Positions 6,071-12,586 of a stretch of DNA of 12,586 nt are shown here, in pieces. Source of the DNA: Clostridia bacterium (GTDB lineage Bacteria > Bacillota > Clostridia > Christensenellales > Aristaeellaceae); contig CAAEUQ010000113.1 of the NCBI GenBank assembly GCA_900759005.1, positions 1 through 12,586 of the forward strand. Reading direction: 5' to 3'. Each line of letters starts with the position of its first letter. The first letter of the stretch is position 1. The notes under the pieces were generated by a model, which saw only the letters and a list, made by a program, of their open reading frames with translations, did not search any database and had not been told where the DNA came from. The position numbers and the translations under genes were made by a program.

Positions 6071-6340
6071 ATGAATAAGGCGACCCTGATTGCAAAGATT
6101 GCCGAAAAGACCGGTTTGAACAAGAAACAGGCGGAAGCCGCGGCGAACGCGTTTACCGATACGATTCTCGAAGCGCTCAAGGAAGGCGATAAGGTTCAGC
6201 TGATCGGCTTCGGCACGTTCGAAGTCAAGGAGCGCGCCGCGCGCGTCGGTCATAAGCCGGGCACGGGCGAAACCATCGAAATCGCCGCGAAGAAAACGCC
6301 GGTTTTCCGCGCGGGCAAGGGCTTCAAGGACGAGTTTTAA
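6071..6340 (+). CDS. hup: HU family nucleoid DNA-binding protein
   Basis: 89 residues, the standard HU length (about 90). MNKATLIAKIAEKTGLNKKQAEAAANAF forms the N-terminal helices, GFGTFEVKERAAR the saddle strand, and RVGHKPGTGETIEI the DNA-embracing beta-arm with its Pro, followed by KKTPVFRAGKGFKD. The arm reads KPGTGE rather than the common NPQTGE; the Pro that intercalates in DNA is kept. HU bends and compacts DNA as a dimer. ATG 6071 is chosen because AAGGAG lies at 6056-6061 and the protein then starts exactly as the family does; an upstream in-frame ATG at 6032 would add an unrelated tail. In many Clostridia hup sits between mazG and the S4 gene, as here. Confidence 0.95.
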   Translation: MNKATLIAKIAEKTGLNKKQAEAAANAFTDTILEALKEGDKVQLIGFGTFEVKERAARVGHKPGTGETIEIAAKKTPVFRAGKGFKDEF

Positions 6341-6354
6341 TTTTCAATCCATTC

Positions 6355-6390
6355 GGGGTCGCTTGCGGAAAGTGACCCCATTTCCATTTC
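6355..6390 (+). terminator. Hairpin between hup and rqcP, possible attenuating terminator
   Basis: GGGGTCGCTT (6355-6364) pairs with AAGTGACCCC (6370-6379) through ten base pairs including one G-U, loop GCGGA, and is followed by the T-rich but broken run ATTTCCATTT. The stem is good and the T-tract poor, so partial termination is more likely than a full stop. That would let an abundant hup message and a lower rqcP-ispDF message come from the same start (inference). Confidence 0.5.
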
Positions 6391-6401
6391 ACGGAGGCAA
6401 A

Positions 6402-6701
6402 ATGAGCAGAAAAGAAATCGAAGCGCGAAAGCCGGTTGAGCGCGTCGCGCCCACGTCGATTCGTTTGGATAAATTCCTTAAGATTTCTCGAATCATCAAG
6501 CGACGCAGCGTCGCGAACGATGCTTGCTCCACCGGTCATGTAACGGTGAACGGCAAGGAAGGCAAGCCCGGGACCGATGTGCGCGTCGGCGATATTCTGG
6601 GCATTCGCTTTGGCGACAAGTATTCGGAATACGAAATCCTTTCCATCGCGGAACACGCCGCCAAGCAGGACGCGGCGGAGATGTACCGCGCGCGTTCATG
6701 A
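6402..6701 (+). CDS. rqcP: RqcP-like S4-domain RNA-binding protein
   Basis: 99 residues. After an 18-residue charged N-terminal extension, SIRLDKFLKISRIIKRRSVANDACSTGHVTVNGKEGKPGTDVRVGDILGI is the S4 RNA-binding domain of the YabO/RqcP (HslR-like) family. RqcP binds the stalled 50S subunit and peptidyl-tRNA with RqcH and drives alanine-tail synthesis in ribosome-associated quality control (family knowledge). GGAGG at 6393-6397 fixes ATG 6402. Bacillus RqcP (about 86 aa) lacks such an N-terminal extension. The stop codon overlaps the ispDF start in an ATGA arrangement, which suggests translational coupling. The usual following genes yabP and yabQ are missing at this locus. Confidence 0.88.
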   Translation: MSRKEIEARKPVERVAPTSIRLDKFLKISRIIKRRSVANDACSTGHVTVNGKEGKPGTDVRVGDILGIRFGDKYSEYEILSIAEHAAKQDAAEMYRARS

Positions 6702-7840
6702 GCGTCTGGGCGGTTGTCGTCGCGGCGGGCAAAGGCACGCGATCGGGACTGGAACAGAACAAGGTTTTCTTTCCGTGGCGAGGGGAAACCGTGCTCGGAA
6801 GGAGTCTGGACGCACTGGAATCCTCCGGTGCGCTGGACGGAATCGTGCTGGTGATCTCCGAATCCGATCGCGATTTGTACGAGCGAATGGTTCGGCGCGA
6901 GGGCGCGCATCCGCTGGTGAAGCAGATCGCATTCGGCGGCGAAACGCGTCGCGATTCCGTGTATAACGGGTTGCGCGCGCTGCCGGAGGACGCGGAGATC
7001 GTCGCTGTGCACGACGCCGCGCGTCCGTTTGTGACGGCTGAAATTGTGCGCGCGACGGTTGAATCCGCGCGCGAATACGGAAGCGGCGTGATCGCCACGC
7101 CCGTGACCGATACGATCAAGCAGATTCATCCGGACGGAAGCGTTTCCACGCTCGATCGAAGCGCGCTGCGCGCCGTGCAAACGCCGCAGACATTCCACGT
7201 AAAGGATTTGATCGACGCGCATGAACGCGCCCAGAAGGACGACCTTCCGGCGACGGACGATGCGGCGCTGTATGAACATTACTATGGCTCGGTGCGGCTC
7301 GTGACCGTTCCGGGCGCGGAGGCAAATGTGAAGCTGACCAATCCTCAGGATTTTCGGGATACGCGGTGCGCGGTGCGCATCGGTTCCGGCTATGACGCGC
7401 ATCGGCTGAAGGAAGGGCGCAGGCTCGTGCTCTGCGGCGTGGAGATTCCGCACGATCGCGGGCTGGACGGGCATTCGGATGCGGATGTCGCCGTTCATGC
7501 GCTGATGGACGCGCTGCTCGGCGCGCTCGGCGAGGGCGATATCGGCAGGCATTTTCCGGACAGCGATCCGAAATACAAGGACATTTCCTCGATGAAGCTG
7601 CTGGAAAATGTGATGCATATCGTCGGCGACCGCGGTTATGCGGTTGGGAATGCGGACGTAACGATCGTTGCGCAGAAGCCGAAGCTCGCGGGCTTCATGA
7701 ATCAGATGCGCGAAAACCTGATCGCGGCGCTCGAATGCCCGAATGTGAATGTAAAGGCGACGACGACCGAGCGAATGGGCTTTGAAGGCGAGGAGATTGG
7801 TATCTCTGCGCAGGCAGTCGCGCTGCTTACCCGAATATAA
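6698..7840 (+). CDS. ispDF: Bifunctional IspD/IspF of the MEP isoprenoid pathway
   Basis: 380 residues fusing two MEP-pathway enzymes. Residues 1 to about 225 are IspD (MEP cytidylyltransferase): VVVAAGKGTRSG with R15 and K22 in the CTP-binding loop, VHDAARPFV, TDTIK and QTPQTF. Residues about 226-380 are IspF (MEcPP synthase): RIGSGYDAHRL with metal ligands D233 and H235, DGHSDADVAVHALMDALLGA, GDIGRHFPDSD and the C-terminal TTTERMGFEGEEIGISAQAV. All key motifs of both halves are intact. IspE, the enzyme between them in the pathway, is not in the window. ATG 6698 overlaps the rqcP stop by 4 bp and begins at the conserved IspD strand, so longer upstream frames are not used. In Bacillus, separate ispD and ispF lie after clpC; here the fusion lies before ctsR. 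Confidence 0.96.
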   Translation: MSVWAVVVAAGKGTRSGLEQNKVFFPWRGETVLGRSLDALESSGALDGIVLVISESDRDLYERMVRREGAHPLVKQIAFGGETRRDSVYNGLRALPEDAEIVAVHDAARPFVTAEIVRATVESAREYGSGVIATPVTDTIKQIHPDGSVSTLDRSALRAVQTPQTFHVKDLIDAHERAQKDDLPATDDAALYEHYYGSVRLVTVPGAEANVKLTNPQDFRDTRCAVRIGSGYDAHRLKEGRRLVLCGVEIPHDRGLDGHSDADVAVHALMDALLGALGEGDIGRHFPDSDPKYKDISSMKLLENVMHIVGDRGYAVGNADVTIVAQKPKLAGFMNQMRENLIAALECPNVNVKATTTERMGFEGEEIGISAQAVALLTRI

Positions 7841-7847
7841 TTCAATG

Positions 7848-7885
7848 AAGCGGAAGGACGCTAAAATGCGCCTTTCCGCTTTAAT
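7848..7885 (+). terminator. Intrinsic terminator after ispDF
   Basis: AAGCGGAAGG (7848-7857) and CCTTTCCGCTT (7871-7881) form a bulged stem, continued inward by CGC (7859-7861) with GCG (7868-7870) around the loop TAAAAT. A moderately T-rich tail (CTTTAATATT) follows. The same stem is A-rich on the other flank and could work in both directions. It separates the mazG-hup-rqcP-ispDF unit from ctsR. Confidence 0.75.
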
Positions 7886-7932
7886 ATTCATAAACAATCT
7901 GTGAATAAATCGGAATTGGTTTGAATCAACGC

Positions 7933-7961
7933 TTGCGTTTCGCGGCAAATTGCGCTATAAT
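7933..7961 (+). promoter_or_regulatory. Sigma-A promoter of the ctsR operon
   Basis: TTGCGT (7933-7938), 17-bp spacer, perfect TATAAT (7956-7961). The predicted transcription start near 7968 falls inside the CtsR operator, so repressor binding would block initiation. Confidence 0.75.
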
Positions 7962-7963
7962 AA

Positions 7964-7980
7964 AGTCAAAGTAGGTCAAA
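7964..7980 (+). promoter_or_regulatory. CtsR operator (heptad direct repeat)
   Basis: AGTCAAA (7964-7970), spacer GTA, GGTCAAA (7974-7980) matches the known CtsR box RGTCAAA-NAN-RGTCAAA in both heptads; only the central spacer base differs (T instead of A). It starts 2 bp after the -10 box and covers the predicted transcription start, the usual place for autoregulation of ctsR operons. Confidence 0.9.
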
Positions 7981-7992
7981 GGGGCTGATTCT

Positions 7993-8469
7993 ATGGCGCA
8001 ATTAAGCGACAATATAGAGCAATTTATCAAGGAACTGATGTGCGAGGATACGCGCGTGGAATTAAAGCGAAACGAGCTGGCACAGCATTTCGGCTGCGCG
8101 CCTTCACAGATCAACTACGTGCTGGCGACGCGCTTTTCGGTCGATCACGGCTATATCATTGAATCGCGGCGCGGCGGCGGCGGATATGTGCGTATCGTTC
8201 GAATGCAGCCGAGGGGGGATGGAAATCTCCTGGACGCGCTGCTGACGCGCGTGGGCAACTCGGTGGACGAGGAGACGGCGAACGCCATCATTGCGCATTT
8301 GACGGATATCAAGCTGATCACGTCGAATGAGGCGGCGCTGATGCGCGCGGCGGTTTCGCGCAATGCGTTGGCGCTTCCGATCAGCGCAAAGGATGTGCTG
8401 CGTGCGGCGGTGATGAAAAATATGCTGATTCAGGTGTTTCGAAACGCCGAAGGAGGGAATGGGCAATGA
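7993..8469 (+). CDS. ctsR: Class III heat-shock repressor CtsR
   Basis: 158 residues, family length about 153. The winged helix-turn-helix is plain: RNELAQHFGCAPSQINYVLATRFSVDHGY (26-54), then the glycine-rich wing ESRRGGGGYVRI (57-68) that inserts into the minor groove. The C-terminal half (about 75-155) is the four-helix dimerisation domain. CtsR represses clp genes and its own operon, and is inactivated by heat through the glycine-rich loop; R59/R60 correspond to the arginine region targeted by McsB in related proteins. AAAGGGG at 7978-7984 overlaps the operator and serves ATG 7993. The stop overlaps mcsA by 4 bp. Confidence 0.97.
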   Translation: MAQLSDNIEQFIKELMCEDTRVELKRNELAQHFGCAPSQINYVLATRFSVDHGYIIESRRGGGGYVRIVRMQPRGDGNLLDALLTRVGNSVDEETANAIIAHLTDIKLITSNEAALMRAAVSRNALALPISAKDVLRAAVMKNMLIQVFRNAEGGNGQ

Positions 8470-9053
8470 TGTGCGAAGAGTGCGGCATTCGCGAGGCAAA
8501 ATTTCATCTGATGAAAATCGTCAACGACGAGCGCACGGAGCGCAATCTCTGCGCCGTGTGTATGGCGAAATATCAAAAGCAGCTGCCGGGCATCGATTTA
8601 ACGAATCTGGCGGGCATTTTGAACAACATTCTCGAAAGGCAGGAGCCGCCGGAATCCGCGACGGAAGAAGAAGGCGAGGCGGAGCTCGTTTGCGAACAGT
8701 GTGGAACGACCTACGCTGAATTCAGAAAGACCGGTGCGGCGGGCTGCGCGAACTGCTATAAGGCGTTTTATGTGCCGATTGAGCGAATCTTCAAGCACGT
8801 TCAGTCCAGCACGCAGCATTCGGGGCGTATCCCCGAGGGTGTTCGCAGCGGCGCGTCGATTCGCATGAATATCGATCGCCTGAAGCAGCGAATGCAGAAG
8901 GCAATTCAGGACGAGGAATTCGAGCAGGCGGCGAAGCTCAGAGACGCGATTCGCGCGCTGAACGCGCAGCTTGCCGAGCGCGAGCGGCAGACGGACATCA
9001 AGGTCGAGCCGCCGAAGCAGATTCACGCGGAAGGGGGCGAGGAGCATGAATGA
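8466..9053 (+). CDS. mcsA: McsA, zinc-finger activator of the McsB arginine kinase
   Basis: 195 residues, family about 185. It has two zinc-binding modules: Cys3/Cys6 with Cys29/Cys32 (CEEC...CAVC), and Cys76/Cys79 with Cys94/Cys97 (CEQC...CANC). Between them is an acidic linker (about 60-73). Residues about 136-170 (IDRLKQRMQKAIQDEEFEQAAKLRDAIRAL) are a UVR-type helical hairpin. McsA binds and activates McsB and helps release CtsR in stress (family knowledge). AGGAGGG at 8451-8457 with 8-nt spacing supports ATG 8466, which overlaps the ctsR stop (ATGA); the next ATG at 8469 is less well spaced. The end overlaps mcsB by 8 bp. Confidence 0.96.
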   Translation: MMCEECGIREAKFHLMKIVNDERTERNLCAVCMAKYQKQLPGIDLTNLAGILNNILERQEPPESATEEEGEAELVCEQCGTTYAEFRKTGAAGCANCYKAFYVPIERIFKHVQSSTQHSGRIPEGVRSGASIRMNIDRLKQRMQKAIQDEEFEQAAKLRDAIRALNAQLAERERQTDIKVEPPKQIHAEGGEEHE

Positions 9054-10080
9054 ATATGTGCTGGCGCCCGAGCAGGACATTGTGATTTCCAGCCGCGTGC
9101 GTATCGCGCGGAACTACGAGGATCTTCCGTTCCCGTCCAAATGCTCGCGGAAATATTGTGAAGAGGTGATCGAGCGCACGTCGAACGCAGTCTTTGCCGG
9201 ACCCAACGGCGACGCATTCTCGCTTTTGCGCCTGTCCGAACTTGAACAGGACGCACGGACGCGGCTCGTGGAGCATCATTTGATCAGCTATGATATGCTG
9301 AAGCTCGTCGAGCGATCGGCGGCGATGATTTCGTCGGCGGGCACGGTGAGCGTGATGCTGAATGAAAACGACCACATTCGCTTTCAGGGGCTTCTCCCGG
9401 GGCTTCAGCTCGAGCGCGCCGCGGAGATGGCGCTGAAATTCGATGAAGCTGTGGGCGAAAAATATCCGTTTGCGTTCGACAATCAGTGGGGATTTTTAAC
9501 CTCCAGCCCTGCAAACGCAGGCACGGGAATGCGCTGCTCGGTGATCATGCACCTGCCGGCGCTGACTCGCGGCGGTCGGATGGGCGCGATCATGCAGGCA
9601 GTTGCGAAGATGGGACTTGCGATTCGCGGGCTTTACGGCGAAGGCAGCGAAGCGCGCGGACAGCTGTATCAGCTGTCCAATCAGGCGACGTTGGGCTTGA
9701 GCGAGGAAGAAATCGTTCATTCGCTTACGCAGGCGGCGCAGCAGATCGCCGGTCATGAGCGCACGATGCGTGAAATGTCGGAAAAGAAAGACATGATGGC
9801 GCAGCAGGATACGCTGATGCGCTCCTGGGGAGAATTGATGTATGCGAGGCTGATGACGAACAAGGAATTCATGCGCCGCTATTCGGACGCGCGGTATGCA
9901 GCGAGCATGGGCTATGTCCATGCGCCGCTGCCTGCGCTGGATCTTTTGATGATGGACGTGCAGCCCGGCTCGCTCGGCGTTCGGGCGGGAAAGTTGATCG
10001 GCGACCGCGAGGCGGAAATTTTCCGCGCGCGCATCGTTCGCGAAGAGCTGAAAAAGCTGGAGGGCAGTCTGTCGGAATAA
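9046..10080 (+). CDS. mcsB: Protein arginine kinase McsB
   Basis: 344 residues, family about 350-360, of the phosphagen-kinase fold. Visible motifs are SSRVRIARNYEDLPFP near the N-terminus (substrate and ATP-phosphate arginines), LNENDHIRFQG, NQWGFLTSSPANAGTGMR (146-163) and GLYGEGSEARGQLYQLSN (acidic catalytic loop). McsB phosphorylates arginines on CtsR and on damaged proteins, which tags them for ClpC-ClpP. The active-site Cys usually found in the T-x-C-P-x-N motif is Ser154 here, while a Cys appears at 164. ATG 9046 overlaps mcsA by 8 bp; GAGGAG lies at 9039-9044, very close, so translation is probably coupled to mcsA. A longer in-frame start at 8971 would only add residues read from the mcsA coding sequence. 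Confidence 0.96.
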   Translation: MNEYVLAPEQDIVISSRVRIARNYEDLPFPSKCSRKYCEEVIERTSNAVFAGPNGDAFSLLRLSELEQDARTRLVEHHLISYDMLKLVERSAAMISSAGTVSVMLNENDHIRFQGLLPGLQLERAAEMALKFDEAVGEKYPFAFDNQWGFLTSSPANAGTGMRCSVIMHLPALTRGGRMGAIMQAVAKMGLAIRGLYGEGSEARGQLYQLSNQATLGLSEEEIVHSLTQAAQQIAGHERTMREMSEKKDMMAQQDTLMRSWGELMYARLMTNKEFMRRYSDARYAASMGYVHAPLPALDLLMMDVQPGSLGVRAGKLIGDREAEIFRARIVREELKKLEGSLSE

Positions 10081-10093
10081 ATGGAGGAAATCA

Positions 10094-12547
10094 ATGGCTT
10101 ATTTGGGTAAATTCAATGATCGCGGTCAGCACGCGCTGAGCGTTGCGTGCGAAGAGGCGCGCAAACTCGGCAGAGCCTACGTCGGAACGGAGCATCTCCT
10201 CCTCGGCGTGCTCGCCGATCCCGGCGTTGCCGCGCAAATCCTGAAGGAAGTGGATACGAATGCTGTTCGCAGCGAGATTGTTCAGCTTCTCGGAAGGGGC
10301 ACGGATACGCCGGATGAAAAGCGCATGGTCTATACGCCCAGCGCGATCAAACTTCTCGATCAGAGTGTCCGCGAAGCTCGCGAGCTGAATCAGCCGTATG
10401 CGAGCAGCGAACATATCCTTCTTGCGCTGATGCGCAAGCGTGAGGCAGTTGCGGCGCATATCCTGCTGAAGCTCGGCGTGGATCTGAATGCGGCGCGTGA
10501 GGAATTGCTTCGTCTGCTCGGGAAGAGCGACGCCAAGGAGACGGAAGCGCAGACGCAGACCGTCGACCAGTACGCGCGCGATTTGACTGCATTGGCGCGC
10601 ACCGGCGAACTCGATCCCGTGGTCGGGCGCGATCGTGAAACGGAACGCGTGATACAGATTCTTTCGCGCAGAAGAAAGAACAATCCGGTTCTGATCGGCG
10701 AAGCGGGCGTGGGCAAATCGAGCATCGTCGAAGGACTTGCGCAGCGCATTGCGTCCGGCGATGTTCCGGAGCTTTTGAGCGGCAAACGGCTGGTTTCGCT
10801 CGATCTTGCCGCGCTGCTTGCGGGCGCAAAATATCGCGGCGAATTTGAAGAGCGGTTGAAGAACGTGATGGAGGAAATCCGCAAGTCGGGCAATATCCTG
10901 ATGTTCATTGACGAGCTGCACACGATCTGCGGCGCGGGCGCGTCGGAGGGCGCGCTGGATGCGGCGAATATCCTAAAGCCGATGCTTGCGCGCGGCGAAG
11001 TACAGATCATCGGCGCGACCACGCTTTCCGAATACCATAAATCCATCGAAAAGGATGCGGCGCTCGAACGCCGTTTCCAGCCGGTTCAGGTCAGCGAGCC
11101 CACACAGGAGGAATCTGTCGAGATTCTGAAGGGCTTGCGCGATCGCTATGAAGCGCATCACCATGTGAAAATCACGGATGCGGCGATTGAGGCGGCAGTG
11201 CACTATTCCGCGCGCTATATTCCGGATCGATTCCTTCCGGATAAAGCGATCGACCTGATCGATGAAGCCGCGTCCCGAGTGCGTATCAAGGCGTATATTG
11301 CGCCGCCGGACATGAAGGAGCAGCGCGTGCGGCTGGAGGAAATCGGCCGAGAGATCGACAGCGCCGTCGCCAACGAGGATTTCGAGCGCGCCGCGCGCCT
11401 TCGCGACGATAAAAAGGCGCTTCAAAGCGAAATCGCGCAGCGAAAGAGAGAATGGGTCAAGAGCATGAGCGGTCGTGTTGAATCCGTCAGCGAAGAGCAG
11501 GTCGCTGAGATCGTCGCCATGTGGACGGGCGTTCCCGTTTCCAAGATGAGCGAGGGCGAAGCGGAAAGGCTGGTACATCTCGAAGAAACGCTGCATCAGC
11601 GCGTGATCGGGCAGGAAGAGGCGGTCAGGAGCGTAGCCCGCGCTGTTCGCAGAGCCCGTGCGGGACTGAAGGATCCGAATCGCCCGATCGGTTCGTTTAT
11701 CTTTCTGGGACCTACGGGCGTGGGCAAGACGGAGCTGTGCAAGGCGCTTGGTCAGACATTGTTCGGCGATGAAAACAGCGTAATCCGCATCGATATGTCC
11801 GAATATATGGAAAAGCATTCCGTATCGCGCATGATCGGCTCGCCGCCGGGCTATGTGGGCTATGAGGAGGGCGGTCAGCTTACCGAACGCGTGCGCAGGA
11901 AGCCGTATTCGATCGTACTGCTCGACGAAGTGGAGAAAGCGCATCCGGACGTATTCAACGTCCTGCTGCAAATTCTTGAGGATGGACGGATGACCGACGG
12001 TCAGGGGCGCGTGGTGGATTTCAAGAACACCGTGATCGTCATGACCAGCAATGCCGGCGCGCATACGATCAAAAAGCAGCGCACGCTCGGCTTCGGCAGC
12101 AGCGCGGACAACGAAAAGGGCTATGAAACGATGAAGGACAACGTAATGAACGAAGTCCGGCAGGTATTCCGCCCTGAATTTCTGAACCGCGTGGATGAAA
12201 TTATCGTGTTCCATGCGCTTACGAACGACGAAATCGAAGCGATTGCGCGGCTGCTGGTCGGTCAGGTCGTTGCGCGCCTTCAGGAGCGCGGCATTTGCCT
12301 GGAAATGGACGATTCCGCGATTCGGCACATTGCACGGGCGGGATACGACACGCAGTACGGCGCGCGTCCGCTTCGCCGCGCGATTCAGCGAATGGTCGAG
12401 GACGCGCTTAGCGAACAGCTCCTGCTCGGCAATATCCGCATGGGCGATCACGTTTCGGCAACTGAAAAGGACGGCGAAATCGTGTTTACCGCCATCGGTA
12501 AGGCAACCGAGACTGAGCCCGAGGTTGCACCGGCAAAGCAAAACTGA
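10094..12547 (+). CDS. clpC: Hsp100/Clp ATPase ClpC
   Basis: 817 residues, the usual ClpC length. The order is: double Clp-N adaptor-binding repeats (1 to about 150); AAA-1 with Walker A GEAGVGKSS (202-210) and Walker B FIDELHT (D273, E274); the middle coiled-coil/UVR region (about 405-460, NEDFERAARLRDDKKAL) that McsB/MecA-type adaptors use; AAA-2 with GPTGVGKTE (539-547) and LLDEVEKAH (D611, E612). The LGF tripeptide (665-667) is the ClpP-docking loop, so it should pair with a ClpP encoded elsewhere. Walker A-1 has Ala and Ser where GEPGVGKT is most common, with the catalytic Lys208 kept. GGAGG at 10083-10087 serves ATG 10094, 13 bp after mcsB. As last gene of the ctsR operon it is under the CtsR box upstream of ctsR. 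Confidence 0.97.
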   Translation: MAYLGKFNDRGQHALSVACEEARKLGRAYVGTEHLLLGVLADPGVAAQILKEVDTNAVRSEIVQLLGRGTDTPDEKRMVYTPSAIKLLDQSVREARELNQPYASSEHILLALMRKREAVAAHILLKLGVDLNAAREELLRLLGKSDAKETEAQTQTVDQYARDLTALARTGELDPVVGRDRETERVIQILSRRRKNNPVLIGEAGVGKSSIVEGLAQRIASGDVPELLSGKRLVSLDLAALLAGAKYRGEFEERLKNVMEEIRKSGNILMFIDELHTICGAGASEGALDAANILKPMLARGEVQIIGATTLSEYHKSIEKDAALERRFQPVQVSEPTQEESVEILKGLRDRYEAHHHVKITDAAIEAAVHYSARYIPDRFLPDKAIDLIDEAASRVRIKAYIAPPDMKEQRVRLEEIGREIDSAVANEDFERAARLRDDKKALQSEIAQRKREWVKSMSGRVESVSEEQVAEIVAMWTGVPVSKMSEGEAERLVHLEETLHQRVIGQEEAVRSVARAVRRARAGLKDPNRPIGSFIFLGPTGVGKTELCKALGQTLFGDENSVIRIDMSEYMEKHSVSRMIGSPPGYVGYEEGGQLTERVRRKPYSIVLLDEVEKAHPDVFNVLLQILEDGRMTDGQGRVVDFKNTVIVMTSNAGAHTIKKQRTLGFGSSADNEKGYETMKDNVMNEVRQVFRPEFLNRVDEIIVFHALTNDEIEAIARLLVGQVVARLQERGICLEMDDSAIRHIARAGYDTQYGARPLRRAIQRMVEDALSEQLLLGNIRMGDHVSATEKDGEIVFTAIGKATETEPEVAPAKQN

Positions 12548-12556
12548 ATTCAAAAC

Positions 12557-12586
12557 GGGCGGAACGCATTCAAACGCGTTCCGCCC
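12557..12586 (+). terminator. Terminator hairpin after clpC, cut by the window edge
   Basis: GGGCGGAACGC (12557-12567) and its exact reverse complement (12576-12586) form an 11-bp stem with loop ATTCAAAC, 9 bp after the clpC stop. The window ends at the last stem base, so the expected T-tract cannot be seen. Confidence 0.75.

Noticed and set aside
6536..7948. 470-codon open frame on the minus strand opposite ispDF
   Set aside because: It is opposite intact IspD and IspF motifs and rich in Arg/His as expected for the antisense of GC-rich coding DNA; it also crosses the terminator.
10973..12553. 526-codon open frame on the minus strand opposite clpC
   Set aside because: Antisense shadow of a highly conserved gene; no motif and no start signal.
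1..12586. CRISPR array, rRNA, tRNA or toxin-antitoxin pair
   Set aside because: No regularly spaced long repeats with unique spacers, no rRNA or tRNA signatures and no small gene pair were seen; the AbrB-domain protein is a full SpoVT with GAF domain, not an antitoxin.

Overview
The window looks like a chromosomal piece of a spore-forming Gram-positive (Clostridia-type Bacillota, plausibly Christensenellales or a relative; this placement is inference). The reasons are a SpoVT regulator, a CtsR-McsA-McsB-ClpC stress operon with a CtsR-type direct-repeat operator, a YabN-type MazG, an RqcP-like S4 protein, strong GGAGG ribosome binding sites and sigma-A-type promoters. All convincing genes are on the + strand.

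Left third (1-2837) is accessory and decayed. It opens with the end of an unidentified reading frame joined to the C-terminal quarter of an IS21-family istB. Next comes about 400 bp of structured non-coding DNA ending in three 22-bp-spaced terminal repeats typical of an IS21 end. Just beyond that end sits a good sigma-A promoter, then a gene for a secreted beta-propeller-like protein of unknown function. An orphan YD-repeat (Rhs) fragment follows. The stretch from 2513 to 2820 is packed with nested hairpins and bounded by inverted copies of TGTCAAAAAA; it resembles a non-autonomous mobile repeat or a structured RNA.

From 2838 onward the DNA is GC-richer and ordered. An integral-membrane acyltransferase-3 protein comes first, then spoVT, mazG (TP-methylase-like plus MazG), hup (HU), an RqcP-like S4 gene and a fused ispDF. 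A consensus extended -10 promoter begins at the spoVT stop codon and drives mazG. A weaker promoter inside the 3' end of mazG may drive hup. A hairpin between hup and rqcP may reduce read-through from hup. The rqcP and ispDF genes overlap by 4 bp. A bulged-stem terminator closes this unit at about 7848-7885.

The last block is the ctsR-mcsA-mcsB-clpC operon. A TTGCGT-17-TATAAT promoter is followed at once by a near-consensus CtsR box. The genes overlap or nearly abut, and an 11-bp perfect hairpin ends the window. Together they encode a heat-shock repressor, the arginine-kinase adaptor pair that marks or relieves targets, and the Hsp100 unfoldase that feeds ClpP.

I found no clear new multi-gene defence or metabolic system. 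The items most worth a second look are the hairpin-dense repeat at 2513-2820, the degenerate methylase half of MazG, the Cys-to-Ser change in the McsB active-site motif, and the unusual rqcP-ispDF coupling with no yabP/yabQ at the locus.
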